NCBI RefSeq assembly: GCF_000364225.2
Contig: NZ_AQFT02000001.1
Coordinates: forward strand, 5,142,001 to 5,206,000
From: Eubacterium plexicaudatum ASF492
Lineage (GTDB): Bacteria; Bacillota; Clostridia; Lachnospirales; Lachnospiraceae
DNA: 64,000 bases
Direction: 5' to 3'
The position numbers and the translations under genes were made by a program. Shown here piece after piece: positions 40,447 through 50,323 of this stretch; position 1 is the stretch's first letter, and the number at the start of each line of letters is the position of its first letter. The notes beneath the pieces were generated by a model that searched no databases, had not been told where the DNA came from, and was given only the letters and a program-made list of their open reading frames with translations.

Positions 40447-40540
40447 GTTAGCTGAACGCTTTGGAATGAACCCTGAAGTAGCAGATCAGCAGCAGAAATG
40501 CGGTCTGTCGGCTGCAGGTGTAAGGAAAGGAGGATTTGCT

Positions 40541-40654
40541 GTGAAGGTAAGATCATCAGTTAAGCCAATTTGCGAAAAATGCAAGGTAATCAAGAGAAAA
40601 GGAAGTATCCGGATTATCTGCGAAAATCCGAAACACAAACAGCGCCAGGGATAA
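40541..40654 (+). CDS. rpmJ: 50S ribosomal protein L36, zinc form
   Basis: A 37-residue protein from GTG 40541 (MKVRSSVKPICEKCKVIKRK) behind AAAGGAGG. The zinc ligands are CEKC and CENPKH. A longer in-frame reading from 40445 overlaps the promoter and is not the real start. Confidence 0.96.
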   Translation: MKVRSSVKPICEKCKVIKRKGSIRIICENPKHKQRQG

Positions 40655-40922
40655 TCACAGGCTGTTTGAGCAGACAAGCAGATCTGCGGTTTTGAACAAC
40701 ACGATTTATTATGTGCGGCTGTCAGCAGGTACGCCTGCTGATTCATAATAAACAGCGGACACTGCTGTATCCGGTATCTTTTATACCGAGGGGATATCGG
40801 TAAAAGTGTCGATACGGGCCATACACACATTTCAGGCCGGGGAACCGGAGCTGTATGGTCCGATTCATAAGAAGAGAGTCACAAAATTATACCAATTTAA
40901 GAATTATGGAGGTGCAATACAC
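40655..40922 (+). ncRNA. Structured leader between rpmJ and rpsM
   Basis: TTTATTATG (40705-40713) pairs perfectly with CATAATAAA (40744-40752). It encloses the hairpin CAGCAGG (40723-40729)/CCTGCTG (40734-40740). A further stem, CCGGTATC with GATATCGG, lies at about 40770-40800. In Bacillus the alpha operon is repressed by S4 binding a leader before rpsM; a similar role is plausible here but unproven. Confidence 0.6.
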
Positions 40923-41291
40923 ATGGCACGTATCGCAGGTGTAGATTTACCAAGAGAGAAACGTGTGGAAATCGGTTTGACTTATATTTACGGCATTGGC
41001 AGAACAAGCTCAAATCGTATTCTTGCAGAAGCAAAAGTTAACCCGGATACCCGCTGCAGAGATCTGACAGACGAGGAAGTAAAAAGAATCAGCGCTGTGA
41101 TTGATGCATCACAGACAGTAGAAGGTGATCTGCGCAGAGAGATCGCTCTGAACATCAAGAGATTACAAGAAATCGGATGCTATCGCGGAATCCGTCACAG
41201 AAAAGGTCTTCCGGTTCGCGGTCAGAAGACAAAGACGAATGCCAGAACAAGAAAAGGTCCTAAGAGAACAGTTGCAAATAAGAAGAAATAA
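40923..41291 (+). CDS. rpsM: 30S ribosomal protein S13
   Basis: This 122-residue protein starts MARIAGVDLPREKRVEIGLTY behind GGAGGTG. It has GIGRTSSNRILAEA and the basic tail RGQKTKTNARTRKGPKR that contacts the P-site tRNA. An upstream in-frame start at 40806 is rejected for lack of homology. Confidence 0.97.
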   Translation: MARIAGVDLPREKRVEIGLTYIYGIGRTSSNRILAEAKVNPDTRCRDLTDEEVKRISAVIDASQTVEGDLRREIALNIKRLQEIGCYRGIRHRKGLPVRGQKTKTNARTRKGPKRTVANKKK

Positions 41292-41332
41292 AGTCGCGTA
41301 TTATTATACAGAGAAAGTAGGTTAGTTTAGAA

Positions 41333-41728
41333 ATGGCTAAGAAAGTTGCAAAAAAAGTAACAAAAAAGCGTATTAAGAAAAACGTTGAACGTGGTCAGGC
41401 ACATATTCAGTCATCTTTTAACAATACAATTGTTACAATTACGGATACTGAGGGAAATGCCTTATCCTGGGCAAGCGCAGGCGGCCTTGGATTTAGAGGT
41501 TCAAAGAAATCTACTCCGTATGCTGCACAGATGGCAGCAGAGACAGCTACAAAAGCAGCTCTTATACACGGTTTGAAAACAGTTGATGTCATGGTAAAAG
41601 GACCAGGGTCAGGAAGAGAAGCGGCAATCCGTGCGCTTTCCGCATGCGGCCTTGAAGTTACTTCCATCAGAGACGTAACTCCGGTGCCACATAACGGATG
41701 CCGTCCGCCAAAACGTAGAAGAGTTTAA
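41333..41728 (+). CDS. rpsK: 30S ribosomal protein S11
   Basis: The 131-residue product has the family motifs AHIQSSFNNTIVTITDTEGN and TSIRDVTPVPHNGCRPPKRRRV. It belongs to the platform of the 30S subunit. Confidence 0.98.
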   Translation: MAKKVAKKVTKKRIKKNVERGQAHIQSSFNNTIVTITDTEGNALSWASAGGLGFRGSKKSTPYAAQMAAETATKAALIHGLKTVDVMVKGPGSGREAAIRALSACGLEVTSIRDVTPVPHNGCRPPKRRRV

Positions 41729-41747
41729 TTAGGAGGGATAGACGAAG

Positions 41748-42340
41748 ATGGCAGTAAATAGAGTACCTGTACTGAAAAGATGTAGATCGCTTGGTCTGGA
41801 ACCAAGTTATTTGGGATATGATAAAAATCCGGAAGAACACTGCAGAGAACAAACAGAAAAATGTCTGAATATGCTCTGCAGCTTCGTGAAAAACAGAAAG
41901 CAAAATTCATTTACGGCGTATTGGAGAAGCCGTTCCACAATTATTATGAAAAAGCGGATCGGATGAAAGGTATGACAGGTACAAATCTGATGACCATTCT
42001 CGAATCCAGACTGGATAACGTAGTATTCCGTATGGGTTTTGCAAGAACACGCCGGGAAGCGAGACAGGTTGTCGGACATAAGTTCGTGCTGGTAAATGGA
42101 AAACAGGTAAATATTCCGTCTTACCGTGTAAAAGCCGGTGACGTGGTAGAAATTAAAGAAAGCAAAAAGAGCATTCAGAGAATGAAGGATATCGTAGAGG
42201 TGACAGCCGCAAGACTGGTTCCTGAGTGGATTGACGTAAATCATGAAACGATGCAGGGAACAGTAAAAGAACTGCCGTCCCGTGAAATGATTGATGTGCC
42301 GGTAGACGAAATGCTCATTGTCGAGTTATATTCGAAATAA
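41748..42340 (+). CDS. rpsD: 30S ribosomal protein S4 (one frameshift)
   Basis: The reading starts MAVNRVPVLKRCRSLGLEPS behind AGGAGGG and breaks near 41831, where one added G gives NPGRTLQRTNRKMSEYALQL and joins the frame to 42340. The restored length is about 198 residues. The S4 domain is visible as VDNVVFRMGFARTRREARQ-like sequence (LDNVVFRMGFARTRREARQV). It is a primary 16S rRNA binder and a known autoregulator of this operon in several bacteria. Confidence 0.95.
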
Positions 42341-42382
42341 TTGATGTGATGCACACTTGATCCGAAAAGGAGGGACTTGGTA

Positions 42383-43342
42383 GTGTTCGATTTTGAAAGA
42401 CCCAATATTGAAATTGCAGAAATTTCCGAAGACAAAAAGTACGGCCGATTCGTAGTGGAACCTTTGGAAAGGGGCTATGGTACAACGCTCGGTAATTCTT
42501 TGCGGAGAATTATGCTGTCTTCTCTTCCGGGGGTAGCCGTAAGTCAGGTGAAGATTGATGGTGTTTTGCATGAATTCAGTTCGATTCCGGGCGTAAAGGA
42601 AGATGTATCTGAGATCATTATGAACATTAAGAATCTGGCATTGAAAAATACCAGCAGTACAAACGAGTCTAAAGTTGCTTACATCGAATTTGAAGGTGAG
42701 GGTGTAGTCACAGCCGCAGATATTCAGGTAGATTCCGATATCTCAATCTTAAATCCGGAGCTGGAAATTGCCCATTTAAATGGTGGGACAGATTCCAAGC
42801 TGTATATGGAACTTACGATTACAAAGGGACGTGGATACATCAGCGCAGATAAAAATAAAAATCCGGAACTTCCGATCGGCGTGATTGCCGTAGATTCCAT
42901 TTATACTCCGGTAGAGCGTGTAAATCTGACCGTACAGAATACTCGTGTCGGTCAGGTTACCGATTATGATAAGCTCACACTGGAAGTTTTTACAAATGGG
43001 ACATTGGAGCCGGATGAGGCGGTAAGCCTTGCAGCTAAGGTATTAAGTGAACATTTGAATCTCTTTATCGACCTGTCCGAAAATGCAAAAACAGCGGAAG
43101 TTATGGTTGAAAAGGAAGACAACGCGAAGGAAAAAGTCCTCGAAATGAACATTGACGAACTGGAATTGTCCGTGCGTTCATACAACTGCTTAAAGCGGGC
43201 AGGTATCAATACGGTTGAAGAGTTGACAAACCGTACGCCGGATGATATGATGAAAGTTCGTAACCTTGGACGTAAGTCTTTAGAAGAGGTATTGGCAAAA
43301 TTAAAGGAGTTAGGACTCCAGTTAAATCCGGGAGACGAATAA
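42383..43342 (+). CDS. rpoA: RNA polymerase alpha subunit
   Basis: Start GTG 42383 (MFDFERPNIEIAEISEDKKY) behind AAGGAGG; the in-frame TTG at 42377 is less likely. The N-terminal assembly domain has GYGTTLGNSLRRIMLSSLPG. The C-terminal DNA-binding domain has LSVRSYNCLKRAGINTVEEL and VRNLGRKSLEEVLAKL. The product is 319 residues. Confidence 0.98.
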   Translation: MFDFERPNIEIAEISEDKKYGRFVVEPLERGYGTTLGNSLRRIMLSSLPGVAVSQVKIDGVLHEFSSIPGVKEDVSEIIMNIKNLALKNTSSTNESKVAYIEFEGEGVVTAADIQVDSDISILNPELEIAHLNGGTDSKLYMELTITKGRGYISADKNKNPELPIGVIAVDSIYTPVERVNLTVQNTRVGQVTDYDKLTLEVFTNGTLEPDEAVSLAAKVLSEHLNLFIDLSENAKTAEVMVEKEDNAKEKVLEMNIDELELSVRSYNCLKRAGINTVEELTNRTPDDMMKVRNLGRKSLEEVLAKLKELGLQLNPGDE

Positions 43343-43393
43343 AAAAACTCCGGGCTGGGATGGTAAGACCGTAAGTGTGCAGACCCGGTCTTT

Positions 43394-43423
43394 TCTGGCA
43401 AAAGGCAGGCCGGCCTTGCCAGA
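43394..43423 (+). other. Hairpin between rpoA and rplQ
   Basis: TCTGGCAA (43394-43401) pairs with TTGCCAGA (43416-43423), and GGC pairs with GCC inside. No T run follows, so it is more likely a processing or stability element than a terminator. The whole 43343-43540 gap has no gene. Confidence 0.5.
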
Positions 43424-43540
43424 CATACATGTATCATTGTATGGCCGGTGGTGAATTGAATAAATTGTATTATAAATCAGCATCCGGCAGGTAATACCAA
43501 AGTGTGCTGCCGAATGTACCACGATTTGGAGGAAATAATA

Positions 43541-44098
43541 ATGGCAATGTATAGAAAATTGGGCAAATCATCTGCCCAGAGAAAAGCTTTACTGCGTAAT
43601 CAGGTAACACAGTTACTGTATCATGGGAAAATTGTAACGACCGAAGCCAGAGCAAAAGAAATCCGCAAAATTGCGGAAAAAATGATTGCAATGGCAGTTC
43701 GTGAAAAAGATAACTTTGAAGAAGTGACTGTAAAAGCGAAAGTACCACGCAAAGATGCGGATGGGAAAAGAGTAAAAGAAGTTGTTGACGGTAAGAGAAA
43801 GACTGTTTATGATGAAGTTGACAAGACAATCAAAAAAGACAAACCGTCCCGGCTTCATGCAAGAAGAGAAATGCTGAAAGTACTTTATCCTGTAACAAGC
43901 TCCGAAACGACAAGAAAAGATGGCAAAACAGTTACTTCCAATAAACGGAAAGATAAAAAAGATGTAGATCTGATTGCCAAAATGTTCGATGAAGTTGCAC
44001 CTAAATATGCCGGACGGAACGGCGGATATACAAGAATTATCAAACTCGGCCAGCGTAAAGGTGATGGCGCTATGCAGGTAATTATTGAATTAGTGTAG
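43541..44098 (+). CDS. rplQ: 50S ribosomal protein L17, long form
   Basis: The 185-residue protein starts MAMYRKLGKSSAQRKALLRN behind GGAGG. The L17 core is clear at both ends (QVTQLLYHGKIVTTEARAKE; GGYTRIIKLGQRKGDGAMQVIIELV), but the middle holds a basic insertion of about 60-70 residues (VPRKDADGKRVKEVVDGKRK onward). Typical L17 has about 115-130 residues; long forms are, from memory, common in Lachnospiraceae. Confidence 0.95.
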   Translation: MAMYRKLGKSSAQRKALLRNQVTQLLYHGKIVTTEARAKEIRKIAEKMIAMAVREKDNFEEVTVKAKVPRKDADGKRVKEVVDGKRKTVYDEVDKTIKKDKPSRLHARREMLKVLYPVTSSETTRKDGKTVTSNKRKDKKDVDLIAKMFDEVAPKYAGRNGGYTRIIKLGQRKGDGAMQVIIELV

Positions 44099-44130
44099 TT
44101 TTTGTGATTGGTAATATCATCGGTAAAGAT

Positions 44131-44180
44131 AACTGTCCGAAATACAGATGTGAAATGTCTGTATTTCGGACAGTTTTATT
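44131..44180. terminator. Bidirectional terminator ending the ribosomal superoperon
   Basis: AACTGTCCGAAATACAGA (44131-44148) and TCTGTATTTCGGACAGTT (44158-44175) form a perfect 18-base stem followed by TTATT. It separates rplQ from the convergent kinase gene. Confidence 0.92.
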
Positions 44181-45591
44181 GTTCTTTTGACAGAGATAAT
44201 GTAAAAATAAATTCCGTTCCAACTCCTTCCGTGCTGATGACGTTGATATTTTCGTCATGCGCCTGAATAATTTCTTTGACAATTGCAAGTCCCAGGCCGG
44301 TTCCGCGTTTATCTTTTCCGCGGGAAACGTCTGTCTTATAAAACCGTTCCCATATTTTTTTCAGACTGTCGTTTGGAATACCGATACCGGAGTCTTTCAC
44401 GGAAATAAATACTTTGCCGTTTTTTTCCGTAGTTTCAATGGTGATGGAAGAATCCGGATAGCTGAATTTAATCGCATTGTCGGTCAGGTTGTAAATAACC
44501 TGCTGGATTTTTGCCATATCGGCAGTAACAAACAGTGTCTGTCCGGAAAGAATCAGTTCAATGGAAATATGTTTTTCACTGCAGATGCCTTCAAATGCCA
44601 GAGCAGTCATACGGATAATATAGTTAATGTCAAAGCTTTTGATATACAGAATCGTTTTACCGTGAGAGCCAAATTTGTTCAGTTCCAAAAGGCTGCTTGT
44701 CAGCTTATTCAGACGTTCGGTTTCGAATAAAATAATGTTCAGATATTTGTTCTGCATTTCATAAGGAATCGTACCATCCAGAATGGCTTCAATATATCCT
44801 TTAATAGAAGTCAGCGGAGAGCGGAAATCATGTGAGACATTGGAAACAAATTTTCGCTGATCGTCTTCCAGTGTATTCAGTTCGTTCGCCATATAATCAA
44901 ATACGGTGGCAAGATGACCCAGTTCATCGTGGGTATGGATGTTCATTTTCTGAGAAAAATCACCATCAATATAAGCATCTGCGACAGAAGTAATTTTGCG
45001 AATTGGCCGGTAAATAAGCAGCGAAAACAAAAGCAGAATGACAAAAGCCAGCAAAAAGATCAGCAGTAATGTAATGTAAACAACGTGCAGCAATTCGTAG
45101 CTGTACGTATAAATATCCTGAATCGGTTTATGAATCAGTACATATCCGCGGACTCTGTAAGCGGGGGTAATCGGAGCAAATACGGTCAGATGATTTTCCG
45201 AAAAAGTGTTATAGAAACGATTGATCATATAGTATTTGCTGCCAAAATCATTGATATTAAATCCGGTTATGAATATATCACTGTCATAGGCGGCATTTGC
45301 GGAGTCAATAATAATCCGCCCCGAAGGGTCGATGACTTTGATCTTCGTATTTAAATAGTGGCTGAGTGTTTCCAGATGACGGTGCAGTTCCGTTAATTCC
45401 ATGCTTCCGTTGTAATAGTTTTTGGCATAATGAGAAGCAATCTCGGTACACTCCGTATACAGTGTATGTGCTTCTGCCGTTTCAATCTGGGTTCGCAGTC
45501 CGTAATTGGTTACGGTAGATACGAGGATAAAGCCAAGTATGCCAAAGACCAGATAGCTTAATAAAAATTTCAAATAAAGGGTATGTTTCAT
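44176..45591 (-). CDS. Two-component sensor histidine kinase (HAMP, two membrane helices)
   Basis: This protein of 471 residues has membrane helices at about residues 8-28 and 165-190 flanking a ~135-residue extracellular sensor. A HAMP linker follows (YRPIRKITSVADAYIDGDFS). The H box is VSNVSHDFRSPLTSIKGY, the N box IYNLTDNAIKFSYP, and the G boxes KDSGIGIP and GTGLGLAIVKEI. The signal is unknown. It lies 44 bases after the response-regulator gene in the same operon. RBS AAGGAG precedes the ATG. Confidence 0.92.
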   Translation of the reverse strand: MKHTLYLKFLLSYLVFGILGFILVSTVTNYGLRTQIETAEAHTLYTECTEIASHYAKNYYNGSMELTELHRHLETLSHYLNTKIKVIDPSGRIIIDSANAAYDSDIFITGFNINDFGSKYYMINRFYNTFSENHLTVFAPITPAYRVRGYVLIHKPIQDIYTYSYELLHVVYITLLLIFLLAFVILLLFSLLIYRPIRKITSVADAYIDGDFSQKMNIHTHDELGHLATVFDYMANELNTLEDDQRKFVSNVSHDFRSPLTSIKGYIEAILDGTIPYEMQNKYLNIILFETERLNKLTSSLLELNKFGSHGKTILYIKSFDINYIIRMTALAFEGICSEKHISIELILSGQTLFVTADMAKIQQVIYNLTDNAIKFSYPDSSITIETTEKNGKVFISVKDSGIGIPNDSLKKIWERFYKTDVSRGKDKRGTGLGLAIVKEIIQAHDENINVISTEGVGTEFIFTLSLSKEQ

Positions 45592-45635
45592 AGGACTCCT
45601 TTTTGTTTGTATCGAAATAGTATGGAGTGCAGGCT

Positions 45636-46334
45636 CTATTTTACAACAAATTTATACCCAATACCCCAGACAGTGGCAATGCCCCATTGTTCGGTGTCTT
45701 TTATTTTTTCACGCAGCCGTTTTACATGAACGTCAACAGTGCGGGTGTCGCCGATATATTCATATCCCCAGATATTGTCCAGCAGCTGTTCCCGTGTAAA
45801 CACCTGGTTTGGAGACGAGGCAAGAAAATATAACAGCTCCAGTTCTTTCGGGGGCATGTCCAGCAGCCTTCCGTTGTATTCTACGCTGTAATTGGACAGA
45901 TTGACATTCAGTCCCGGATATTCTACCAGTTTCAGCGGCGGCTGTTCCGCAGCCGGTTTTACGGGCTGATAGCGGCGGAGAACCGCTTTTACCCGCGCAA
46001 CCATTTCTTTGGAATCAAAAGGCTTCATAATATAGTCATCGGCGCCCAGTTCCAGTCCCAGCACTTTGTCAAAAATCTCGCCTTTTGCGGACAGCATAAT
46101 AATCGGTACATTGCTTTTGGCACGTACTTCACGGCAGACCTGATAACCGTCGATGCCAGGCAGCATAAGATCCAGCAGAATCAGATTCGGATGAAACTGC
46201 TGGTATGCGGTCAGTGCTTCTTCGCCGTCATTGACAATCTTTGTTTCAAAGCATTCTTTTGTAAGGTAGAGAGAGATCAGCTCTGCAATATTTACATCAT
46301 CATCTACAATTAATATTTTTTGTTTTGCTACCAT
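45636..46334 (-). CDS. OmpR/PhoB-family response regulator
   Basis: A receiver domain (KILIVDDDVNIAELI, phospho-Asp in LILLDLMLPGIDGY, Lys in DDYIMKPF) is joined to a winged helix (LYFLASSPNQVFTREQLLD, GDTRTVDVHVKRLREKI). Length is 232 residues. It partners with the downstream kinase and shares an operon with mutS2 upstream (23 bases). Confidence 0.94.
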   Translation of the reverse strand: MVAKQKILIVDDDVNIAELISLYLTKECFETKIVNDGEEALTAYQQFHPNLILLDLMLPGIDGYQVCREVRAKSNVPIIMLSAKGEIFDKVLGLELGADDYIMKPFDSKEMVARVKAVLRRYQPVKPAAEQPPLKLVEYPGLNVNLSNYSVEYNGRLLDMPPKELELLYFLASSPNQVFTREQLLDNIWGYEYIGDTRTVDVHVKRLREKIKDTEQWGIATVWGIGYKFVVK

Positions 46335-46357
46335 ACATTCTCCTTTTGCATAAATTG

Positions 46358-48737
46358 TTATTTAAATTCTACGATTGTGACACCGGAATCTCCTTCTCCA
46401 AATTCGCCAAGATGGAAAGAATCCACATATTTGATGCGGCGCAGATGCTGGTGCACGGCATTGCGCAGAGCGCCGGTTCCTTTGCCGTGTACGACACGTA
46501 CCGTTGACAGGTGTGAGAGATATGCGTCATCCAGATATTTGTCCAGTGTCATAATAGCTTCATCAACGGTTTTTCCAATCAGCATGACTTCCGCTGAAAT
46601 GCTGGAAGCTTTGGACATTCGGATTTTGCCTGCGCCTGTTTTTGCTGACTTTTTGGAAGAAGATGTGGTTTCATCCTCTATCAGTACCAGATCTTTGATA
46701 TTGACCTGTGTACGGAGAATTCCCATCTGAACAAACAGATCCCCCTTAGCATTTGGCAAAGTCGATACCGTGCCGCGCTGATTCATGCTGAGTACACGAA
46801 CGGAGTCGCCAAGACGAAGTTTTTTCGGGACTTTATTGTTGGCAGCCGGTTGTTTTTGTGTTTTTGCGATACGCGATTCCGCATCGTTCATTCTGCTGCG
46901 CAATGCCGCACGTTCTTTTCCAGATCACTGGCAGTCGGATTTGTCGTACCGTATTTGTGGAAGTTGCGAATGCTGGCGTCGGCGGCTTCTTTTGCTTCTT
47001 TTAAGATGGCCAGCGCCTGTTCGTTTGCTTCCTGAATGATTTTGTCGCGGCGGTTGTCCAGTTTTTCCTGTTTTGTGGCAGCCTGGGCATGCAGTTTTGC
47101 AAGTTCCTGTTTATACTGCTCAATTTCCAGTCGTTCTTTTTCGATCGTTTTACGGCTTGCTTCCAGATCTGCGATCAGGTCTTCAAAGTTTTGTTCATTC
47201 GAGGTAATGCGTGTTTTTGCATCCGCAATAATATCATCTGTCAGGCCGAGTTTACCGGATATGGCAAAGGCGTTGCTTTTGCCGGGAATGCCGATGAGCA
47301 GGCGGTACGTAGGACTTAACGTTTCCACATCAAATTCGCAGCAGGCATTCTGCACGCCTTCAGTCGAAAGTGCAAATACTTTAAGTTCACTGTAGTGTGT
47401 CGTTGCCATGACCCGTACGCCGCGCATGAGCAGGCGGGATAAAATGGAGATGGCCAGTGCGGCGCCTTCGGTCGGGTCCGTGCCGGAGCAGAGCTCATCA
47501 AATAATACAAGTGAGTTAGGAGTCACTTTTTTTAAGATCGTTACAATGTTGGTCATATGGGAAGAAAATGTACTCAGACTTTGTTCAATGCTCTGCTCAT
47601 CTCCAATATCCGCATATACATTTTCAAAAACGGCAAGCTGAGAACGATCGCCGGCCGGGATATGCAGGCCGGCCTGTCCCATCAGCGTCAAAAGGCCGAC
47701 TGTTTTCAGCGACACGGTCTTGCCTCCGGTGTTTGGACCGGTTACAACGAGCAGCTGAAAATCATCGCCAAGCCTGACGTCGATCGGAACGACCGATTTT
47801 TATGAAGCAGAGGATGTCGTCCGCGGCGGATATAAATGCGGCCCTGTGTATTAAACTCCGGTGCAACGCCGTTTTGTTCGTGTGCCAGTTCTGCTTTTGC
47901 AAATATAAAATCCAGTGTCGTAAGCAGCTTGTAATTGTTCAAAAGCGTTTCGCTGTCGACCGCCACCTGATTGCTCAGCTCGGCAATGATTTTTTCAATT
48001 TCTTCCTGTTCTTTTAAATACAGCTCTTTTAATTCGTTATTCAAATTAACAATGCTGGCAGGCTCAATAAACAATGTGGAGCCGGAAGAAGACTGATCGT
48101 GAATCATTCCGGATATCTGATTTTTATATTCTGCTTTGACCGGAAGACAATAGCGGCCATTGCGCATGGTGACAACCGCATCCTGCAGATATGTTCTGGT
48201 AGTGGAATGATTGAGTATATTTGAAATCTGGTTGTGGATTCTGCCACTCATACCCTGAATGCTTCGCCGAATGGATTTTAAACGGCTGCTGGCATCGTCT
48301 GCAATTTCTTCTTCGGAAATGATGCATCGTCTGATTTCCGTACAAAGAGGTGTCAGAGGTTCTACAGATTGAAACATGGCGTCCAGCGTATCCGGGGAGA
48401 TATTTTCCCGGTCGGCTCTTCCGTATGTTTTCACGCGTTTGGCCACGTCCAGCAGCGCAGCAATGTGAAGAAGTTCTTCGATGCTGAGGATACCACCGAC
48501 TTCCAGTCGTTTTAAAGACATGCCGATTTTGTGAATGCCGCTGAAAGAAATACTGCCTTTGCGGTAAATGCGGGAGAGAGCCGCTCCGGTTTCCGCCTGT
48601 GCCTGTCTGATTTTTTCCGGGTCTGTCATTGGCTTGAGGTGAAGGCAGTGTTCTTTTGCCCAATCGGAAGAAGCATGGGCGGACAGCTGTTCCGTAATTT
48701 TGTTGTATTCTAAAGTATAGAGAACCTTTTTATTCAT
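46358..48737 (-). CDS. mutS2: MutS2 ATPase/endonuclease (two frameshifts)
   Basis: MutS2 acts on recombination intermediates and on stalled, collided ribosomes. The N-terminal lever/core is followed by the ATPase (Walker A VVTGPNTGGKTVSLKTVGLL, Walker B NSLVLFDELCSGTDPTEGAAL), a coiled coil (QNFEDLIADLEASRKTIEKE) and a C-terminal Smr domain (VRVVHGKGTGALRNAVHQHL). Breaks lie at the plus-strand T runs 47797-47801 and 46916-46919; one added base at each gives LLHKKSVVPIDVRLGDDFQL and SDLEKERAALRSRMNDAESR. The restored length is about 793 residues, typical for the family. The start MNKKVLYTLEYNKI at 48737 could also be the ATG at 48743, which is closer to GGAAAGGA. Confidence 0.94.
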
Positions 48738-48896
48738 AGTCATTGATCCTTTCCGGAGCGTAGCTGAAAAATCATTTCCGTACGCATCAATCATTGATAT
48801 TGGTGATGGTATACCTGTTTCTATCAGGTTATCTTCATTTTACATGATAATTTCGTAAGTGAAAAGTAATATTTGTAAGAAAAATTACTTATTTTC

Positions 48897-48925
48897 TTGA
48901 AATAAATGCCAAATCCTCGTATAAT
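48897..48925 (+). promoter_or_regulatory. Promoter of the HtrA-like/yhaM genes
   Basis: TTGAAA (48897-48902), a 17-base spacer and TATAAT (48920-48925). The gene starts 60 bases downstream. Confidence 0.78.
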
Positions 48926-48984
48926 CTTAACATAAGGTATCGAAAAACAAAAGTGTAATGGGTAATGGGAAGAGGGGTTTTTTC

Positions 48985-50303
48985 ATGCCATACAAAAACG
49001 AAGAGCAGCATTTCATAAAAGAGAAGATCAAAGACAAGCCGGTAAGCAAAAAACAGCTTGTGCAAAAAGGGATTGCAACGATTGGATATGCAATTTTGTT
49101 TGGATTTGTTTCATGCCTTGTTTTTGTGCGTTAAAACCGAAGATGGAGTCCTGGTTTGATCCGAAAGAAGATCAGTGGGTTGGAATTCCAAAAGATACGC
49201 TGGCAGACGGCGAAAATGCGGAGAATCCCCAGACAGACGTTGAACAGGAAGAAACGGATCAGACGCAGGCAAAGCCTGATCACGGAGATAAAAAGAAAGA
49301 GACGGTCTATATTACCGAAAAGAAAGATATGACACTGGATGATTACCAGATTCTGCAGAATGAACTGTACCGGATTGGCAACAAGGTGAATCAGTCAATC
49401 GTTACGGTAACAGGTATTAAAGAACGTGTCGATATTTTTGATTCTCCGTATGAATCACCTGGGCAGGCGTCCGGACTCATTATAGGAAACAACAAAAAGG
49501 AACTGCTGATATTAACGGAATATCAGGTTATTGAAGATGTGAAATCAATCCGGGTGACGTTTATCAATAATGATACGCTGGATGCATCATTGATAAAATA
49601 TGATGGCAACACAGGCATTGCCGTTTTGGGTGTACCGGTAGAAAAAATTGCAAAAACTACCATGGATCAGATTGAAACGGCCGTGCTCGGCAATTCGTTG
49701 AATCTCAGACAGGGTAAGATGGTCGTTGCACTGGGCAGTCCTCTGGGCACGAACTATTCCATACTGACCGGAAATATTACTTCCGTAACCAATACAATTA
49801 CAACGGAAGATCGTAATTATACCGTATTTACGACCAATATTGTTGCGAATGCAAAAGGAAACGGAGTTCTGATCAATACGGACGGAGAAGTGATTGGCCT
49901 TGTTCTGAAATCACCTTATATACAAAAAGAGCAGAATACGTTAACAGCTGTGTCCATTTCCGAACTGAAAGAAATTATAGAACTGCTTTCGAATGGTTTA
50001 AACGTGCCATATATGGGAGTAAAAGGCAGTACGGTAACCGACGCGATTTCCAGGGAATATAACATTCCAAAAGGAGTATATATTAAAGAAGCTGTAGTAG
50101 ATGCTCCGGCAATGATGGCGGGACTGCAGACCGGTGATGTAATTGTGGCGATCGGAAAAGAGGAAGTGCTCTCTATGGAAGATTATCAGCGTATGATATT
50201 AAAGCTGAAAAAAGGAGATCAGGTAAAAATTACTGCAAACCGGCAAAATACCGAGGGGTATAAAAAATTTACCTGTACGGTAGAAGTCGGGGTATTAAGA
50301 TAG
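48985..50303 (+). CDS. HtrA-like membrane protein with PDZ domain and degenerate protease site (one frameshift)
   Basis: The start is the ATG at 48985 (MPYKNEEQHFIKEKIKDKPV), with a cytoplasmic N-terminus and one helix (GIATIGYAILFGFVSCLVF). One T added to 49121-49125 gives LVFCALKPKMESWFDPKE and joins the main frame. The trypsin-like domain aligns by eye with HtrA (SGLIIGNNKKELLILTEYQV; GKMVVALGSPLG; NTDGEVIGLV). Where HtrA has NHV, TDLAVL and GNSGGP, this protein has EYQV, TGIAVL and AKGNGV, so all three catalytic residues appear lost. A C-terminal PDZ domain follows (IPKGVYIKEAVVDAPAMMAG). It is probably a peptide-binding or scaffold protein of the envelope; the restored length is about 440 residues. 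Confidence 0.8.
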
Positions 50304-50323
50304 AATAAAATGGAGGCAGAAGT

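Noticed and set aside
30788..41834. Programmed frameshifting as the explanation for split rplE, rplF, secY, adk and rpsD
   Set aside because: No stimulatory signals are visible, these genes are not known to use it, and many unrelated genes show the same one-base loss in homopolymers.
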